In this document: positions 9,501-19,043 of the stretch, in pieces
Numbering within the stretch: position 1 is the stretch's first letter
How the letters are laid out: the number at the start of each line of letters is the position of its first letter
From: Sphaerotilus montanus
GTDB lineage: Bacteria; Pseudomonadota; Gammaproteobacteria; Burkholderiales; Burkholderiaceae_C
NCBI RefSeq assembly: GCF_013410775.1
Contig: NZ_JACCFH010000001.1
Location: 1,364,001 to 1,428,000, forward strand
DNA: 64,000 nucleotides
Reading direction: 5' to 3'
Notes under the pieces: model-generated
Databases searched by the model: none
What the model saw: only the letters and a program-made list of their open reading frames with translations
Told to the model about the DNA's origin: nothing
Translations under genes and position numbers: made by a program

Positions 9501-12500
9501 GCCGCAGCGGGCCGATGACCTTGATCTGGTCGTCGTCGCCCTGCCGGTCGGGCTGCGCGGCGCGCAGCACATCGGCGGCGATCTGGGCCCGCACGCCGTC
9601 CAGGTCGATCACGTCGGCGGTCTGCTGCGCTGGCGCTGGCACCGGGGGCGGAGCCGGTACCTCGCCCACATCGAGGTCCAGCGGCTCGATCTGGGGCGGG
9701 AGTTCGGCCGGGCGGGCCAGATCCGCCTCGGGCAGCGGGCCGCTCAGCGTGGCGTGTTCCGAGGTGGTGCTGGTCTGCAGCGGCGCGCGCCAGCTGTGGT
9801 GTTCATCGTCCAGACCGGAGGTCTCGACCTCGATGCGCTCGACCGGACCCGCAGGGAGCTCGAAGTCGTCGAACGAGACATCCACCGCCGGGGCACTGAA
9901 GTCCAGCGGCAGGTCGATGAGCATCGTCAAGTCGTCCTGCACCGGAGCCGGTGCGGGCGCGGACGCACGCCACATGGCGCCCCCCAGCTCCATCGGACGG
10001 GTCGCCTGCAGCGGCTCCATCAGTGGCCGGGCCGGTTCATCCAGCGGCACTTCCAGATCGACCAGTCCGGCGTCGGACAGCCCGCCAGACCGCGAGATCG
10101 TCGGCGACGGCACGGGCGGCGACGAAACCCCCGGCAGACACACCCGCATCAGCTCGCCAGCATGGCGCAGCGCCTCGGCACTGGCCATGATCGGCTCGGG
10201 CAGGAAGTCGGCCGCATCCCGGCGGGCGATCGCCTCGGTCCAGCCCTCGAAATAGCGCAGCGCGTCGCCGGTGAAGGTGCGCAGCTCGGGACTGGCAGGC
10301 GTCTGTTCGGCCAGCCAGTGGTTGTAGAGCTGCTCGCACGACCAGGCCGCCTCGCCGAAGGCATTGAAGCCGACCATGCGCGCGCTGCCCTTGAGCGTGT
10401 GGAAGGCGCGGCGCAGGTGCGTGAGCAGCGGCAGGTTGCCGGGCGTCTGCGACAGCGCGTCGAGCGCCGCCAGACCTTCCACCACCACCTCGCGGGCCTC
10501 CTCGAGGAAGACCTCGCGCATCTCGTCGTCGTCTTCCAGTCCGGTGGGCTGGAAGACCGGCATGTCGAGCGGGCCCGGTGCCGGCGGCCGCGCGGTCAGC
10601 GGCGGGCCGAGCGGATCGAGGCCGAGCGGCGCCGTGGCGGTCGCGACAAAGTCCTGCATCACCTGCAGCACCTGTGCGCGGCCCTCGTCGTGGTCGTGGT
10701 CGATGGCGAAGCGGGCGGCGCTGAGGTGGGCCGCCAGCGCCGGCAGCGCGGTGACCTGGGCATCGTCCTGCAGCGCCCGCAGGTCGGCCGCGACCGCGTC
10801 CAGCGAGACTTCGTCGTGCTGCACGGCGTCGGCGATCGCCTCGGCGCGGCTGATCACGTCGGCCGAGACCGCCGAGCGGCCCATCACCGGCGACAGCACA
10901 CCCAGCAGCGGGTCGAACTGGAACAGCGACTTGGCGACGACCGGCTGCACGTTCAGCATGTCGATCAGGAAGCCCAGCGCACCCAGATTGGCGGCCAGAC
11001 GCTGGAAGGCGCTCAGCGTGCGGGCCTCCTGCGGCAGGTGTTCGCTGTGCAGCAGGTGCTCGACGTCCTCGCGCATGCGGTGCAGCGTCTCGATGGCCGC
11101 ATCGACGCCCAGCACCGACAGCACGCCGCGCATCGAGCCGAGCAGGCCCGGCACGCCGGCGAGCAAGCCGCTTTCCTGCGGGCTGCGGAAGAACTGGTCG
11201 ATCTGCTGCTCGACCTCGCCCAGCGTCGCGCGCAGCTCCTGCACCACGCTGCCGAGCGTCAGGCGCTCGCTGACACGGCGGTAGAGCGCCTCCATCCACG
11301 GCTCCAGCGGCTGCGAGTGCTGTCCGGCGGTCACCCGGTCGATGCGTTCGGCCAGGCGGACGGCATGGTCGGCGTGGCCATTGCGGTCGACATCGGCTTC
11401 GTCAAGCGCGGCTTCCAGATAGAGCAGGCTGGTGGCGACCTCCATGCCCAGTTCGGGGCCGGGCGGCCGGTTGGCGCGCACGACCGCCGTGGCGGCCGCG
11501 AGCAGCGCCCGCGCGAGCTGACCGCCATCTTCATAGAGGCGGCTGATCGACTCGCCGACCAGCGTGAACACGTCGAGCAGCGGCACCCCCCGGTGCGGAT
11601 CGCGGAAGGCCTCGGGCGACGACACCAGGCTCCAGGCGTCCTTGGCCGCTTTCACACGCTTGCGGGTCTGCTGGACCTGCGCCGGGTCGCTGCGGCCGTA
11701 GAGCGGCGTGTTGTAGTCGACCGGTGTCAGCGGCACGAGGTCGTAGGCGGCGTGCACCGCCCCGAGCATCGGCGCCTGCACGCCGGGCTGCGGCCAGGCG
11801 CGGGCGCAATAGAACAGCAGGTCCTGCGCCAGCCGCTCCGAGAAGCCCTCCTCGCCCTTGAGGCGGCTGCGCAGCTGCGCCATGACGCGGGACGCCGTGC
11901 GCTTGAGGAACATGTCCGGCGGCAGCAGCCCGAGCGACCAGGCCTGGAAGAACGCACTCGCCAGCCGCCACAGCGTGGCCTCCTCGGCTCCGGCGGCGGC
12001 CTGGGCCAGGCGCGCGCAGTCGCGGGACAGCGCGACGGCCGCGGCCGGCGTGTTCTGGCGCATCAGCCCGAGCAGCGCCCGCTCGATGCTGGCGAGCATC
12101 GCCGCATCGGCCGGGTGCGCCACGCTGCCGGTCGTGTCCGGCACCTCGCGCAGGCGCCAGTCGTGCGCCCACAGGTCGGCCGGATGGATGCGCTCGGCGC
12201 TGTTCAGCTCCAGCAGCACGCGCCACTGCGGAAACAGCCCCACGGCCTGCACCGGCTTGCCGGCGAGCTTCTGCGCCAGATAGTCCAGCAGCGCCTGCGA
12301 GGCCTTCTCGATCGCCTCGACCCCGGCGGCATCCAGCCGCTGCGGCCTGGCGACAAAGCGCTGCACCAGCTGTTCGGCCGAGCGCAGCAACAGCGCTCCT
12401 TCGGGCAGATTGACCAGCTCCAGCGCACCCACGCCCTGGTGGATGTGCTGGCGGGCCGTGCGCAGGACAGCCGGCTCGACATCGTCCAGGTCCGAGCCCG

Positions 12501-12630
12501 CGGCCGCGCCGACCTCGCGCAGGTAGCGGCGCAGCGACTTGTGCGCCGCCTCCAGCGTCTTGCGGAGCTCCTCCAGCACCCAGGCAAGGGCGCTGAGGTC
12601 ATCGGTCACGGCGGTGTGGTGCTGGTCCAT
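6547..12630 (-). CDS. pilL: PilL/ChpA-type hybrid histidine kinase with several HPt domains and a receiver
   Basis: About 2027 residues from ATG 12628-12630 (MDQHHTAV); a TTG three codons upstream is less likely. Two clear phosphotransfer domains carry FHTLKGSARMVGF near residue 743 and LHTFKGSARL near 1271; AHTLAGNSATVGF near 1088 looks like a third, divergent one, and the N-terminal 700 residues resemble degenerate HPt repeats. Then follow the CheA HATPase (N-box HLLRNGVTHGIESPE near 1607, DDGAGLDLG, GRGVGMDVVKSDV), a CheW-like domain, and a C-terminal receiver with LSDIEMPRMDGF near 1950. It should autophosphorylate in response to PilJ and pass phosphate to PilG and PilH, controlling type IV pilus motility. 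Pro/Ala-rich linkers separate the modules. Confidence 0.93.
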   Translation of the reverse strand: MDQHHTAVTDDLSALAWVLEELRKTLEAAHKSLRRYLREVGAAAGSDLDDVEPAVLRTARQHIHQGVGALELVNLPEGALLLRSAEQLVQRFVARPQRLDAAGVEAIEKASQALLDYLAQKLAGKPVQAVGLFPQWRVLLELNSAERIHPADLWAHDWRLREVPDTTGSVAHPADAAMLASIERALLGLMRQNTPAAAVALSRDCARLAQAAAGAEEATLWRLASAFFQAWSLGLLPPDMFLKRTASRVMAQLRSRLKGEEGFSERLAQDLLFYCARAWPQPGVQAPMLGAVHAAYDLVPLTPVDYNTPLYGRSDPAQVQQTRKRVKAAKDAWSLVSSPEAFRDPHRGVPLLDVFTLVGESISRLYEDGGQLARALLAAATAVVRANRPPGPELGMEVATSLLYLEAALDEADVDRNGHADHAVRLAERIDRVTAGQHSQPLEPWMEALYRRVSERLTLGSVVQELRATLGEVEQQIDQFFRSPQESGLLAGVPGLLGSMRGVLSVLGVDAAIETLHRMREDVEHLLHSEHLPQEARTLSAFQRLAANLGALGFLIDMLNVQPVVAKSLFQFDPLLGVLSPVMGRSAVSADVISRAEAIADAVQHDEVSLDAVAADLRALQDDAQVTALPALAAHLSAARFAIDHDHDEGRAQVLQVMQDFVATATAPLGLDPLGPPLTARPPAPGPLDMPVFQPTGLEDDDEMREVFLEEAREVVVEGLAALDALSQTPGNLPLLTHLRRAFHTLKGSARMVGFNAFGEAAWSCEQLYNHWLAEQTPASPELRTFTGDALRYFEGWTEAIARRDAADFLPEPIMASAEALRHAGELMRVCLPGVSSPPVPSPTISRSGGLSDAGLVDLEVPLDEPARPLMEPLQATRPMELGGAMWRASAPAPAPVQDDLTMLIDLPLDFSAPAVDVSFDDFELPAGPVERIEVETSGLDDEHHSWRAPLQTSTTSEHATLSGPLPEADLARPAELPPQIEPLDLDVGEVPAPPPVPAPAQQTADVIDLDGVRAQIAADVLRAAQPDRQGDDDQIKVIGPLRLQIPLFNIYLNEADEVSRRLGTELTLWAMELPRPLGEEAVALAHTLAGNSATVGFTELAQLARALEHALDQVLALQAVGPVDPSEAELFVMASDDVRRLLHQFAAGFLQVASPLVSERLQAWSQAAQQRLTRTAGSLDTEAPAPVPASIPLAAPVAAPGPVTTTAAATIVLDHAFDADIDQVDQVDADLFPIFSEEAQELLPRLESQVVAWLQNPGHAGAPTACMRTLHTFKGSARLAGAMRLGELAHRFESAIEALLAGRVEAQVAGLSVLAQRADALLAAFEALRERQSTPLSTVVVAPWAQTTLAPPRPLAVETRVPAPPAPGAAQRAATAPPVALPADTAGTIDWSRFTVPPAGVPVTPAERVVLNPQPVRVRAALLDRLVNLAGEVSITRSRLDAEVGHIRSSLGDLTDNLERLSRQLHDVTLQADTQLESRREAARAAAQEFDSLELDRYTRLQELTRMMAESVNDVATVRSALQRTLQTAEDELAVQARLTRELQGDLLRTRMVEFESLSERLYRVVRLAAKEVGKQVRFDIVGGGVEVDRGVLDRMTAAFEHLLRNGVTHGIESPEQRAAAGKDPVGRITMSLVQEGNEVCVELRDDGAGLDLGRIHERAVAMGLIPGGVVVADAVLTDLIFAPGLSTAAVLSEVAGRGVGMDVVKSDVQSLGGRIEIRSETGRGTCFKLVLPLTTVVTQVVILRAGTRSIAVPSNLIELVQRTPAERVEQAYHEGHYLYGGQPLPFYWLGALLDSPGRSLEMSGRTLPVVIVRSAQQRVALHVDDVLGNHEVVVKNLGAQLARVPGLAGMTLLASGAVALIYNPVALAAVYGVQAQRLMQVAALKGPDDAAPVELARPAPLVLVVDDSLTVRRITKRLLEREGYRVALAKDGLEALDLLAGERPVVVLSDIEMPRMDGFDLLRNIRSDSALTGLPVVMITSRIASKHRDLALELGASHYLGKPYSEDELLRLIASHAGALPGPSS

Positions 12631-12635
12631 CGGGC

Positions 12636-14975
12636 TCAACTGATCTTGAAACGCGCCACCGACTGCCGCAATTCCTCGGCCGTGCGGGACAACTGGCGCA
12701 CCAGCTGCGCGGTGGAGCGGGTACCTTCGCCGGTCTGTTCGGTGACGGCGAAGATGTGCTGGATATTCTGCGCCACGACCGTGGCGTTCTCCGCCTCCTG
12801 GCGGGCCTGCGCCGAGATGGCCTCGATCAGCTCGGCGAGCTGGCGCGAGACGCGGTCGATCTCGGTCAGTGCGGTGCCGGCGTTGTCGGACAGCCTGGCG
12901 CCTTCGACCACCCCTTGCGTCGAGCGCTCCATCGCCACCACGGCGTCCGCGGTGTCGGTCTGGATGGTCTTGACCAGCACGGCAATCTGGCGCGTGGCGT
13001 CACCGGAACGCTCGGCCAGCCGCTGCACTTCCTCGGCAACCACCGAGAAACCGCGCCCCGCCTCCCCCGCGGACGCGGCCTGGATCGCGGCGTTCAGCGC
13101 CAGCACATTGGTCTGCTCGGTGATGTCGGAGATCAGCTCGGTGATCTCGCCGATCTCCTGCGAGCTCTCGCCCAGCCGCTTGATCCGCTTGGAGGTTTCC
13201 TGGATCTGCTCGCGGATGGTGTTCATGCCACCGATGGTGTCGAGCACCGCGGTCAGGCCCGAGTTGGCCGCCGACATCGAATGCCGTGCCACGTCGGCCG
13301 ACTGCTGCGCCTGGCCCGACACCCGCTGGATGCGGCCAGCCATCTGCAGCACGGCCTCGCCGGTCTCGCGGATCTCGCGCAGCTGCTCGTCGGAAGCAGC
13401 CAGCAGCTCGGTGGAGGTGGCCTCGACCTGCTGCGTCGTGTCGGTCACCCGCGCCACCGTGCCCTGCACCTGCGACACCAGCGAGCGCAGCTCTTCCACG
13501 GTGTAGTTGACCGAGTCGGCAATGGCGCCGGTGATGTCCTCGGTGACGGTGGCCTGCTGCGTCAGGTCGCCTTCGGCCACCGCCTGCAGCTCGTTCATCA
13601 GCCGCAGGATCGCCGCCTGGTTCGCATCGTTGACGCGCTTGGCTTCGCGCTCCTGGCGCTCGGCCTCCAGGCGCTGCACGTCCGACACCGACGCGCGCTG
13701 GCGCTGGTCGGCCGTGAACACCAGCAACAGCCCCAGGCCGCCCAGCAACCCGAGCAGCAGCGACAGGCCCAGCAGCCCCACATTGAACCAGCCGATGCCG
13801 CCGACCGACGACACGCTGGACTGCACCCTGGTCAGGCCCTGCCGCAGCGCTTCCGTGTCGGCGATGATGGCCGTCTCGGCTTCGCGGGCCGAGACGAGGC
13901 CCTGCAGGTTGCCGAGGATGGCCCCGGCGTGCGTGCGCAGCGCCTCGTGCGACTTCAGCAGCGCCTCCAGCCGGGCGCGCATCTGTGGATCCTTGGTGGC
14001 GGTCAGGCGCAGATCGGGATTGCCGTCGAGCAGGCCGCGGGCCACGTCGCGGAAGGTGTTGAGGTCCTTGCCAAGCAGGAACAGCGCCTCGGGCGACACG
14101 CCTTCGACGGTGAGCGACTCGTTGGCGGACTTGCCGATGCGCTGCGTCAGCATCACCAGCCGGCCGGCGGCGGACACCTCGGTCGGCAGCGCGTCCTGCT
14201 GCACCTTGGCGGCGGCGATGGCCTCGGTGGAGTCGAGCAACTCGCCCGACTGGCGGTTGATCGCCTTCAGCGCCTGCCCGACCTGGGTCAGCAGCGTTTC
14301 CTGGGCCAGCACGATGCCGGCATTCTTCTCGGTCTTGTCGACGACCGCCAGCAGCGGATCGACCAGGCCACGCGTGGTCAGCGAGACGGCCTGCAGGCCG
14401 GCGTCGGCCTGCCCGCTGTGCAGGCCGCGCACATTGGCGGCCAGCACCGCCGTCGATTCGCGCACCTCGGCGAAGGCCTGGGGCTGCCCGGCCAGCGCCT
14501 GCAGCACCGCCTTGGCCAGCCGCTGCGACTGCATCAGGGCCTGCCCGGTGGCTCCGATCTGCGCGGAACTGCCCCCCGCCGAGCGCACCGCCATCACCGA
14601 CGCCAGCACCAGACCCAGCCCGCCCAGCGCGAGCAACCCGCCCAGCAGGCGCTGCTGCCGGTCGGACGACCAGCCACCGATCAGCGGCAACCGGACCCGC
14701 GCACCCAGCGGCGCCCGCCGTGGCGACGCACCCGAGGACGGGCGGCGCTCGTGGAACGGCACCCGCAGGCTGGACGGCGAAGCCTCGCTGATGATGGAGC
14801 CCTCGGGGACCGAGATGGTGGTCTGGAGCGATGCGTCCTGGACCGTGTCGCGCAGATCGTCGGACTCCTCGCCACTGACCGTGTACGGACCGGCATAGGA
14901 CTCGTCGTCGGGCACGGGCGCCTCCGGCCCGCCGTGCCGCTGGTTCTTGCCCTTGAGCCTGTCAATGAAACCCAT
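12636..14975 (-). CDS. pilJ: PilJ: methyl-accepting chemotaxis protein of the twitching system
   Basis: 779 residues from ATG 14973-14975 ([10 protein letters not shown]), which has a purine-rich GACGAGG upstream. An unusually long cytoplasmic N-terminal region (1-105) precedes TM1 (about 110-130). The periplasmic part (131-390) holds two PilJ-type sensor repeats with the typical MxxSQRxAK and MLTQRIGK motifs. TM2 spans about 395-420, followed by a HAMP-like linker and the signalling domain with [20 protein letters not shown] and [18 protein letters not shown]. It senses surface contact or pilin state and controls PilL. Five bases separate its stop from the pilL start. Confidence 0.94.
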   Translation of the reverse strand: MGFIDRLKGKNQRHGGPEAPVPDDESYAGPYTVSGEESDDLRDTVQDASLQTTISVPEGSIISEASPSSLRVPFHERRPSSGASPRRAPLGARVRLPLIGGWSSDRQQRLLGGLLALGGLGLVLASVMAVRSAGGSSAQIGATGQALMQSQRLAKAVLQALAGQPQAFAEVRESTAVLAANVRGLHSGQADAGLQAVSLTTRGLVDPLLAVVDKTEKNAGIVLAQETLLTQVGQALKAINRQSGELLDSTEAIAAAKVQQDALPTEVSAAGRLVMLTQRIGKSANESLTVEGVSPEALFLLGKDLNTFRDVARGLLDGNPDLRLTATKDPQMRARLEALLKSHEALRTHAGAILGNLQGLVSAREAETAIIADTEALRQGLTRVQSSVSSVGGIGWFNVGLLGLSLLLGLLGGLGLLLVFTADQRQRASVSDVQRLEAERQEREAKRVNDANQAAILRLMNELQAVAEGDLTQQATVTEDITGAIADSVNYTVEELRSLVSQVQGTVARVTDTTQQVEATSTELLAASDEQLREIRETGEAVLQMAGRIQRVSGQAQQSADVARHSMSAANSGLTAVLDTIGGMNTIREQIQETSKRIKRLGESSQEIGEITELISDITEQTNVLALNAAIQAASAGEAGRGFSVVAEEVQRLAERSGDATRQIAVLVKTIQTDTADAVVAMERSTQGVVEGARLSDNAGTALTEIDRVSRQLAELIEAISAQARQEAENATVVAQNIQHIFAVTEQTGEGTRSTAQLVRQLSRTAEELRQSVARFKIS

Positions 14976-15027
14976 CCCCGCCTCGTCTTTCAACCGTTGC
15001 GTCCGCGACCGTGCCACAGGACGGCTG

Positions 15028-15558
15028 TCATTCAGCGCCGATGATGCGCAGGAAACGCTCGTCCCGCGGCAACATCGACAGGCGCAGTTCCTGCCAGAGC
15101 CGGCCGGACGCATCGAGCCAGCGTCCGCCGGCAAAGGCAGGCTGCGGCAGTTCATCCGGCACCACGGGGGTCATCTGGTCCGCGTGGCGCAGTCCGGCCA
15201 GCTTGTCGATCAGCAGCGCGGCGTTCAGCTCCAGCATCGGATTGAACGCCACGACACGCGCCTGTTCGCGCACGGCGGGTGGAATCCGCTCGCGCAATCC
15301 AAGGAATCCGGCCAGATCCACCACGCCGGTGAGGGCGCCACGCAGGTTGGCGACCCCCAGGAACCACGGCTCGGTGTGCGGCACGCCCAGCAGCGTGCCC
15401 GGCTGGAAGATCTCGCCGGCCTCGGCCAGCGGAAACAGGAACGCGTGTCCGGCGCACTCGACCGCCAGCCAGCCCACGGTGTGCTCGATGCTGCGGACTT
15501 CCTGCAAGCGCTCGGCCAGTCGGCCTTGCAGCTCCCTCAGCGCTTCCTTGTTGGCCAT
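15028..15558 (-). CDS. pilI: PilI: CheW-like coupling protein
   Basis: 176 residues, one CheW domain (about 25-170) with the typical [20 protein letters not shown] segment after [10 protein letters not shown]. It couples PilJ receptors to the PilL kinase at the inner membrane. The start (ATG 15556-15558) has an AGGAG ribosome-binding site. It lies between pilH and pilJ in the standard pilGHIJL order; the pilJ start is 52 bases downstream of its stop. Confidence 0.92.
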   Translation of the reverse strand: MANKEALRELQGRLAERLQEVRSIEHTVGWLAVECAGHAFLFPLAEAGEIFQPGTLLGVPHTEPWFLGVANLRGALTGVVDLAGFLGLRERIPPAVREQARVVAFNPMLELNAALLIDKLAGLRHADQMTPVVPDELPQPAFAGGRWLDASGRLWQELRLSMLPRDERFLRIIGAE

Positions 15559-15580
15559 GAGGGCTCCTGGTGGATGGGGT

Positions 15581-15946
15581 TCAGCCGAAGGCCCGGATCT
15601 TCTGGACCAGCTCGTCAGGATTGACGGGCTTGACCACGTAGTCGCGCGCGCCCTGGCGCATGCCCCAGACCTTGTCGGTTTCCTGGCTCTTGCTGGTGCA
15701 CATGATCACCGGCACATCGGCGTAGCGCGGATCGCGGGTGATGGTGCGGGTGAGCTGGAAGCCGTTCTGGCCCGGCATCACCACGTCCATCAGGATCAGA
15801 TCGGGCTTTTCCTCGGCGATGCGGCGCAGGGCCTCCTCGCCGTTCTCGGCCGTGCGCACACGGAACCCCTGGCGCACCAGCAGGTCCGTCAGGACGTGCA
15901 GTTCGGTCCTGGAGTCGTCCACCAACAAGATGTTGTGTATCGGCAT
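15581..15946 (-). CDS. pilH: PilH: single-domain response regulator
   Basis: 121 residues from ATG 15944-15946 (MPIHNILLVDDS); the open frame continues upstream, but the receiver fold starts here. Acidic pocket DD at residues 9-10, phosphoacceptor in LILMDVVMPGQNG, switch Thr/Ser in IMCTSKSQ and conserved Lys in YVVKPVNPDEL are all present. There is no output domain. In Pseudomonas PilH opposes PilG in twitching control. It is the second response regulator of the set. Confidence 0.92.
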   Translation of the reverse strand: MPIHNILLVDDSRTELHVLTDLLVRQGFRVRTAENGEEALRRIAEEKPDLILMDVVMPGQNGFQLTRTITRDPRYADVPVIMCTSKSQETDKVWGMRQGARDYVVKPVNPDELVQKIRAFG

Positions 15947-16012
15947 GGCGGGTCGTCTTGGGTGCGAAGCGTCGGGGCCCGGCTCAGCGCGTGCCGACCC
16001 GGGCACGGCACA

Positions 16013-16429
16013 TCAGGACACCACCCGACAGTGCAACTGCACCGCCTGGAGCAACTGGTCCTTGGTGAAGGGCTTGGTCAGATAGTCTTCCGACCCCACC
16101 ATGCGCCCGCGCGCCTTGTCGAACAGACCGTCCTTGGAGGACAGCATGATCACCGGCACGGTGGCGAATTCGGGGTTGCGCTTGATGATGGCACAGGTCT
16201 GGTACCCGTCCAGCCGCGGCATCAGGATGTCGCAGAAGATCAGGTCCGGGCGGTGGTCGCTGATCTTGGCCAGCGCGTCGAAACCGTCCTCGGCCAGCAC
16301 GACCTCGCAGCCGCCCTGCTTCAGGAAGATCTCGGCGCTGCGGCGGATGGTGTTGCTGTCGTCGATCACCAGCACACGCGTGACCGAGCGCGTGCGTTCG
16401 GAACTAGGGGTGTCAGGCAGGTGTTCCAC
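16013..16429 (-). CDS. pilG: PilG: single-domain response regulator
   Basis: 138 residues from a GTG at 16427-16429 (GTGGAACACCTG). The receiver core begins around residue 18 with VTRVLVIDDSNTIRRSAEIFL, almost identical to PilG of other species. Phosphoacceptor Asp is in LIFCDILMPRLDGYQT; the switch region VIMLSSKDG and Lys in YLTKPFTKDQL are intact. It is expected to take phosphate from PilL and promote pilus extension. The exact start is uncertain because no strong ribosome-binding site is visible and a shorter start a few codons in is possible. Confidence 0.92.
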   Translation of the reverse strand: MEHLPDTPSSERTRSVTRVLVIDDSNTIRRSAEIFLKQGGCEVVLAEDGFDALAKISDHRPDLIFCDILMPRLDGYQTCAIIKRNPEFATVPVIMLSSKDGLFDKARGRMVGSEDYLTKPFTKDQLLQAVQLHCRVVS

Positions 16430-16459
16430 GACTGGGCTCGCTGGGTTGGCAGGGTCAGG

Positions 16460-16633
16460 TCAGATCCGGACCATCTCGAAATCTTCCTTGCGGGCGGCGC
16501 ATTCCGGGCAGACCCAGTTCATCGGCACGTCCGCCCAGGCCGTGCCCGGTGCGATGCCATGTTCCGGGTCACCGATCGCTTCGTCATAGATCCACCCACA
16601 GATCAGACACATCCAGGTTTTCGAAGGGCTCAC
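16460..16633 (-). CDS. rubA: Rubredoxin
   Basis: A short gene of 57 codons if it starts at the GTG at 16631-16633, or 50 codons from the ATG at 16610-16612. The protein reads MCLICGWIYDEAIGDPEHGI... and ...NWVCPECAARKEDFEMVRI, giving the two CxxC knuckles (CLIC, CPEC) that bind one iron. Residues DPEHGIAPGTAWADVP are the conserved rubredoxin middle. It is a one-electron carrier in the cytoplasm. It lies 30 bases upstream of pilG on the same strand, so it heads the pil chemosensory operon, and is divergent from the ThiD-like gene. Confidence 0.95.
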   Translation of the reverse strand: MSPSKTWMCLICGWIYDEAIGDPEHGIAPGTAWADVPMNWVCPECAARKEDFEMVRI

Positions 16634-16651
16634 GGCGTGTGTTCAGCTTGT

Positions 16652-16673
16652 CTACAATGGACAAAGATTGTAG
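16652..16673. promoter_or_regulatory. Inverted repeat with a TACAAT -10-like hexamer on each strand (rubredoxin/thiD divergent region)
   Basis: CTACAAT (16652-16658) and ATTGTAG (16667-16673) form a perfect 7-base inverted repeat with an 8-base spacer. Each arm contains TACAAT reading outward on its own strand, a close match to the sigma70 -10 box TATAAT. A second nested pair, TTGTC (16648-16652) and GACAA (16660-16664), overlaps it. No good -35 box is visible on either strand, so promoter activity is an inference. Confidence 0.4.
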
Positions 16674-16759
16674 CCACTGGCCCCGCCTGCCCGGCGAGAA
16701 CAGACGGACCCCTTCACAACAATTCTCAGAAAACGGCCAGAGTCCCTCGGCCCTCCCGG

Positions 16760-17698
16760 ATGAACCCCAACGCAACCGAAATCGTCAGCGACGACCCCCA
16801 GGACCTGCCGGCCCCGGCTTGCGTGATGAGCTTCAATGCCAGTGACGCCACCGGCGCCGGCGGTGTCGCTGGCGACATCGCCACCATCGCCGCCATGGGC
16901 GCGCACGCGCTGCCCGTGATCTCGACCATCGTCATGCGCGACACGGCCGAGATCTTCGAGCACACTGCGCTCGACCCCGAGACCGTCGTCGAGCAGGCCC
17001 GCAGCGTGCTGGAAGACGTGACCATCTCGGCCTGGAAGGTCGGCTTCCTCGGCAACGCCGAGAACGTCGGCGCCGTGGCCGAGATCCTGTCCGACTACCC
17101 GGACGTGCCGCTGGTGACCTACCTGCCCACGCTGTCCTGGATGGACGACGAGGACGAGGCCACCGCCTACCACGACGCGCTGCGCGAACTCGTGCTGCCG
17201 CAGACGCTGGTGCTGGTCGGCAACCAGAAGACGCTCACCGACTTCCTGCTGCCCGACTGGGACTCCGAGCGCCCGCCGTCGGCGCGCGAACTCGCGGTCT
17301 CCGCCGGCAAGCACGGCACGCAGTACGTGCTCGTCACCGGCCTGCAGCTGCCCAACAACCAGGTGGACAACGTGCTGTCCTCGCCGCAGGGCGCCATCAC
17401 GGGCGAGAAGTTCGAGCGCTTCGAGACCTCGTTCATCGGTGCCGGCGACACGCTGTCGGCCTCGATCGCCGCGCTGATGGCGACCGGGCAGGAACTGCAC
17501 ATCGCCGTCTCCGAAGCGCTGGCCTTCCTCGACCAGTCGCTCGACTCGGGCTTCCGCCCCGGCATGGGCAATGTGGTGCCCGACCGCTTCTTCTGGGCCA
17601 TGCCTCCGGAAGACGAGGACGGCGAAGGCGACGAGGACATCATCGACGCGATGACCGCCGACATCGACTCGCCCACCAAGCCGCGCAGCATCCACTGA
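16760..17698 (+). CDS. thiD: ThiD-like hydroxymethylpyrimidine (phosphate) kinase
   Basis: 312 residues, ribokinase/PfkB superfamily. The N-terminal [20 protein letters not shown] matches the substrate-binding glycine region of ThiD, and [13 protein letters not shown] near the C-terminus is the PfkB anion-hole and catalytic-base signature. ThiD phosphorylates hydroxymethylpyrimidine in thiamine synthesis. No other thiamine gene is nearby; instead hemL follows 36 bases downstream and rubredoxin is divergent. The last 35 residues form an acidic tail ([14 protein letters not shown]) beyond the usual ThiD end. An altered substrate such as pyridoxal is possible. Confidence 0.83.
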   Translation: MNPNATEIVSDDPQDLPAPACVMSFNASDATGAGGVAGDIATIAAMGAHALPVISTIVMRDTAEIFEHTALDPETVVEQARSVLEDVTISAWKVGFLGNAENVGAVAEILSDYPDVPLVTYLPTLSWMDDEDEATAYHDALRELVLPQTLVLVGNQKTLTDFLLPDWDSERPPSARELAVSAGKHGTQYVLVTGLQLPNNQVDNVLSSPQGAITGEKFERFETSFIGAGDTLSASIAALMATGQELHIAVSEALAFLDQSLDSGFRPGMGNVVPDRFFWAMPPEDEDGEGDEDIIDAMTADIDSPTKPRSIH

Positions 17699-17733
17699 AC
17701 CAACCAGGCGCCGGTCCGCCCGGCGCGAGACCG

Positions 17734-19026
17734 ATGACCACCAACGACCAGTTGTTCGAACGTGCCCGGAAGGTGATTCCGGGCGGCGTGAATTCCCCCG
17801 TGCGCGCCTTCCGCGCCGTCGGCGGCACGCCCCGCTTCATCGCCCGCGCCCAAGGTCCCTACATGTGGGACGCCGAAGGCAAGCGCTTCATCGACTACAT
17901 CGGCTCCTGGGGCCCGATGATCCTCGGCCACGGCCACCCGGCGGTGCTGTCGGCGGTCCAGCAGGCCGCGACCGAAGGCTTCAGCTTCGGTGCCCCGACC
18001 GAGCGCGAGATCGAACTGGCCGAGGAGATCCTGTCGCTGGTGCCGAGTTGCGAGCAGATCCGCCTCGTCAGTTCCGGCACCGAAGCGGCGATGACCGCGA
18101 TCCGCCTGGCCCGTGGCGCCACCGGCCGCTCCAAGTTCATCAAGTTCGAAGGCTGCTACCACGGCCACGCCGACCCGCTGCTGGTCAAGGCCGGCTCGGG
18201 TCTGGCGACGTTTGGCAACCCGACCTCCGCCGGTGTACCGCCGGAAGTCGTGCAGCACACGCTGGTCCTCGAATACAACAACCTCGAACAGCTCGAAGAG
18301 GCGTTCCGGCTGCACGGCCCCGAACTCGCCTGCGTGATGATCGAGCCGATCGCCGGCAACATGAACTTCGTGCGGGCGCAGGTGCCGTTCGTCAAGCGCA
18401 TCCGCGAGCTGTGTGACCAGCACGGCGCGCTGTTCGTGTTCGACGAGGTGATGACCGGCTTCCGCGTCGCCCTCGGCAGCGCGCAGAGCCTGTACGCCGC
18501 CGCGATCCCCGGCTTCGCGCCCGACATCAGCGTGTTCGGCAAGGTGATCGGCGGCGGCATGCCGCTGGCCGCGTTCGCCGGCTCGCGCAAGGTCATGGAA
18601 CACCTCGCCCCGCTCGGCACCGTCTACCAGGCCGGCACGCTCAGCGGCAATCCGGTCGCCACCGCCTGCGGGCTGGCCACGCTGCGCGAGATCCGCAAGC
18701 CGGGCTTCTTCGATGACCTGTCGCGCAAGACGCGCACGCTGGTCGATGGCCTGAAGGGCGCTGCGGACGCGGCCGGCGTGCCGTTCTCGGTGGACAGCCA
18801 GGGCGGGATGTTCGGCTTCTTCTTCATGCCCGAGCTGCCGCAGAACTACACCACAGTGATGACCACCGACCAGCCGCGCTTCAACCGCTTCTTCCACGGT
18901 CTGCTGGACCGCGGCGTGTATCTGGCGCCCGCGCTGTACGAAGCCGGCTTCGTCAGCGCCGCGCACACCGACGCCGACATCGCCGAGACGGTCGCCGTCG
19001 CCGCCGACGTGCTGCGCAGCCTGTGA
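17734..19026 (+). CDS. hemL: Glutamate-1-semialdehyde 2,1-aminomutase
   Basis: 430 residues, class III aminotransferase fold. Converts glutamate-1-semialdehyde to 5-aminolevulinate, the C5 route to haem. The PLP lysine is at about residue 270 in [15 protein letters not shown]; the gating region and [16 protein letters not shown]-like segment ([15 protein letters not shown]) bind cofactor. Length matches the family. It follows the ThiD-like gene closely and precedes the mutarotase-like gene by 17 bases, so the three may be cotranscribed. Confidence 0.97.
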   Translation: MTTNDQLFERARKVIPGGVNSPVRAFRAVGGTPRFIARAQGPYMWDAEGKRFIDYIGSWGPMILGHGHPAVLSAVQQAATEGFSFGAPTEREIELAEEILSLVPSCEQIRLVSSGTEAAMTAIRLARGATGRSKFIKFEGCYHGHADPLLVKAGSGLATFGNPTSAGVPPEVVQHTLVLEYNNLEQLEEAFRLHGPELACVMIEPIAGNMNFVRAQVPFVKRIRELCDQHGALFVFDEVMTGFRVALGSAQSLYAAAIPGFAPDISVFGKVIGGGMPLAAFAGSRKVMEHLAPLGTVYQAGTLSGNPVATACGLATLREIRKPGFFDDLSRKTRTLVDGLKGAADAAGVPFSVDSQGGMFGFFFMPELPQNYTTVMTTDQPRFNRFFHGLLDRGVYLAPALYEAGFVSAAHTDADIAETVAVAADVLRSL

Positions 19027-19043
19027 GCGAAGGACCGACCGCC

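Noticed and set aside
6520-13506. A very long plus-strand open frame opposite pilL and pilJ
   Set aside because: Its size comes from the antisense of a GC-rich gene; the protein is rich in Arg, Gln and His without any domain, while the opposite strand has clear kinase and receptor motifs.
16652-16673. Transcription terminator between rubredoxin and the ThiD-like gene
   Set aside because: The genes are divergent and no T-run follows the inverted repeat, so a promoter or operator is more plausible.
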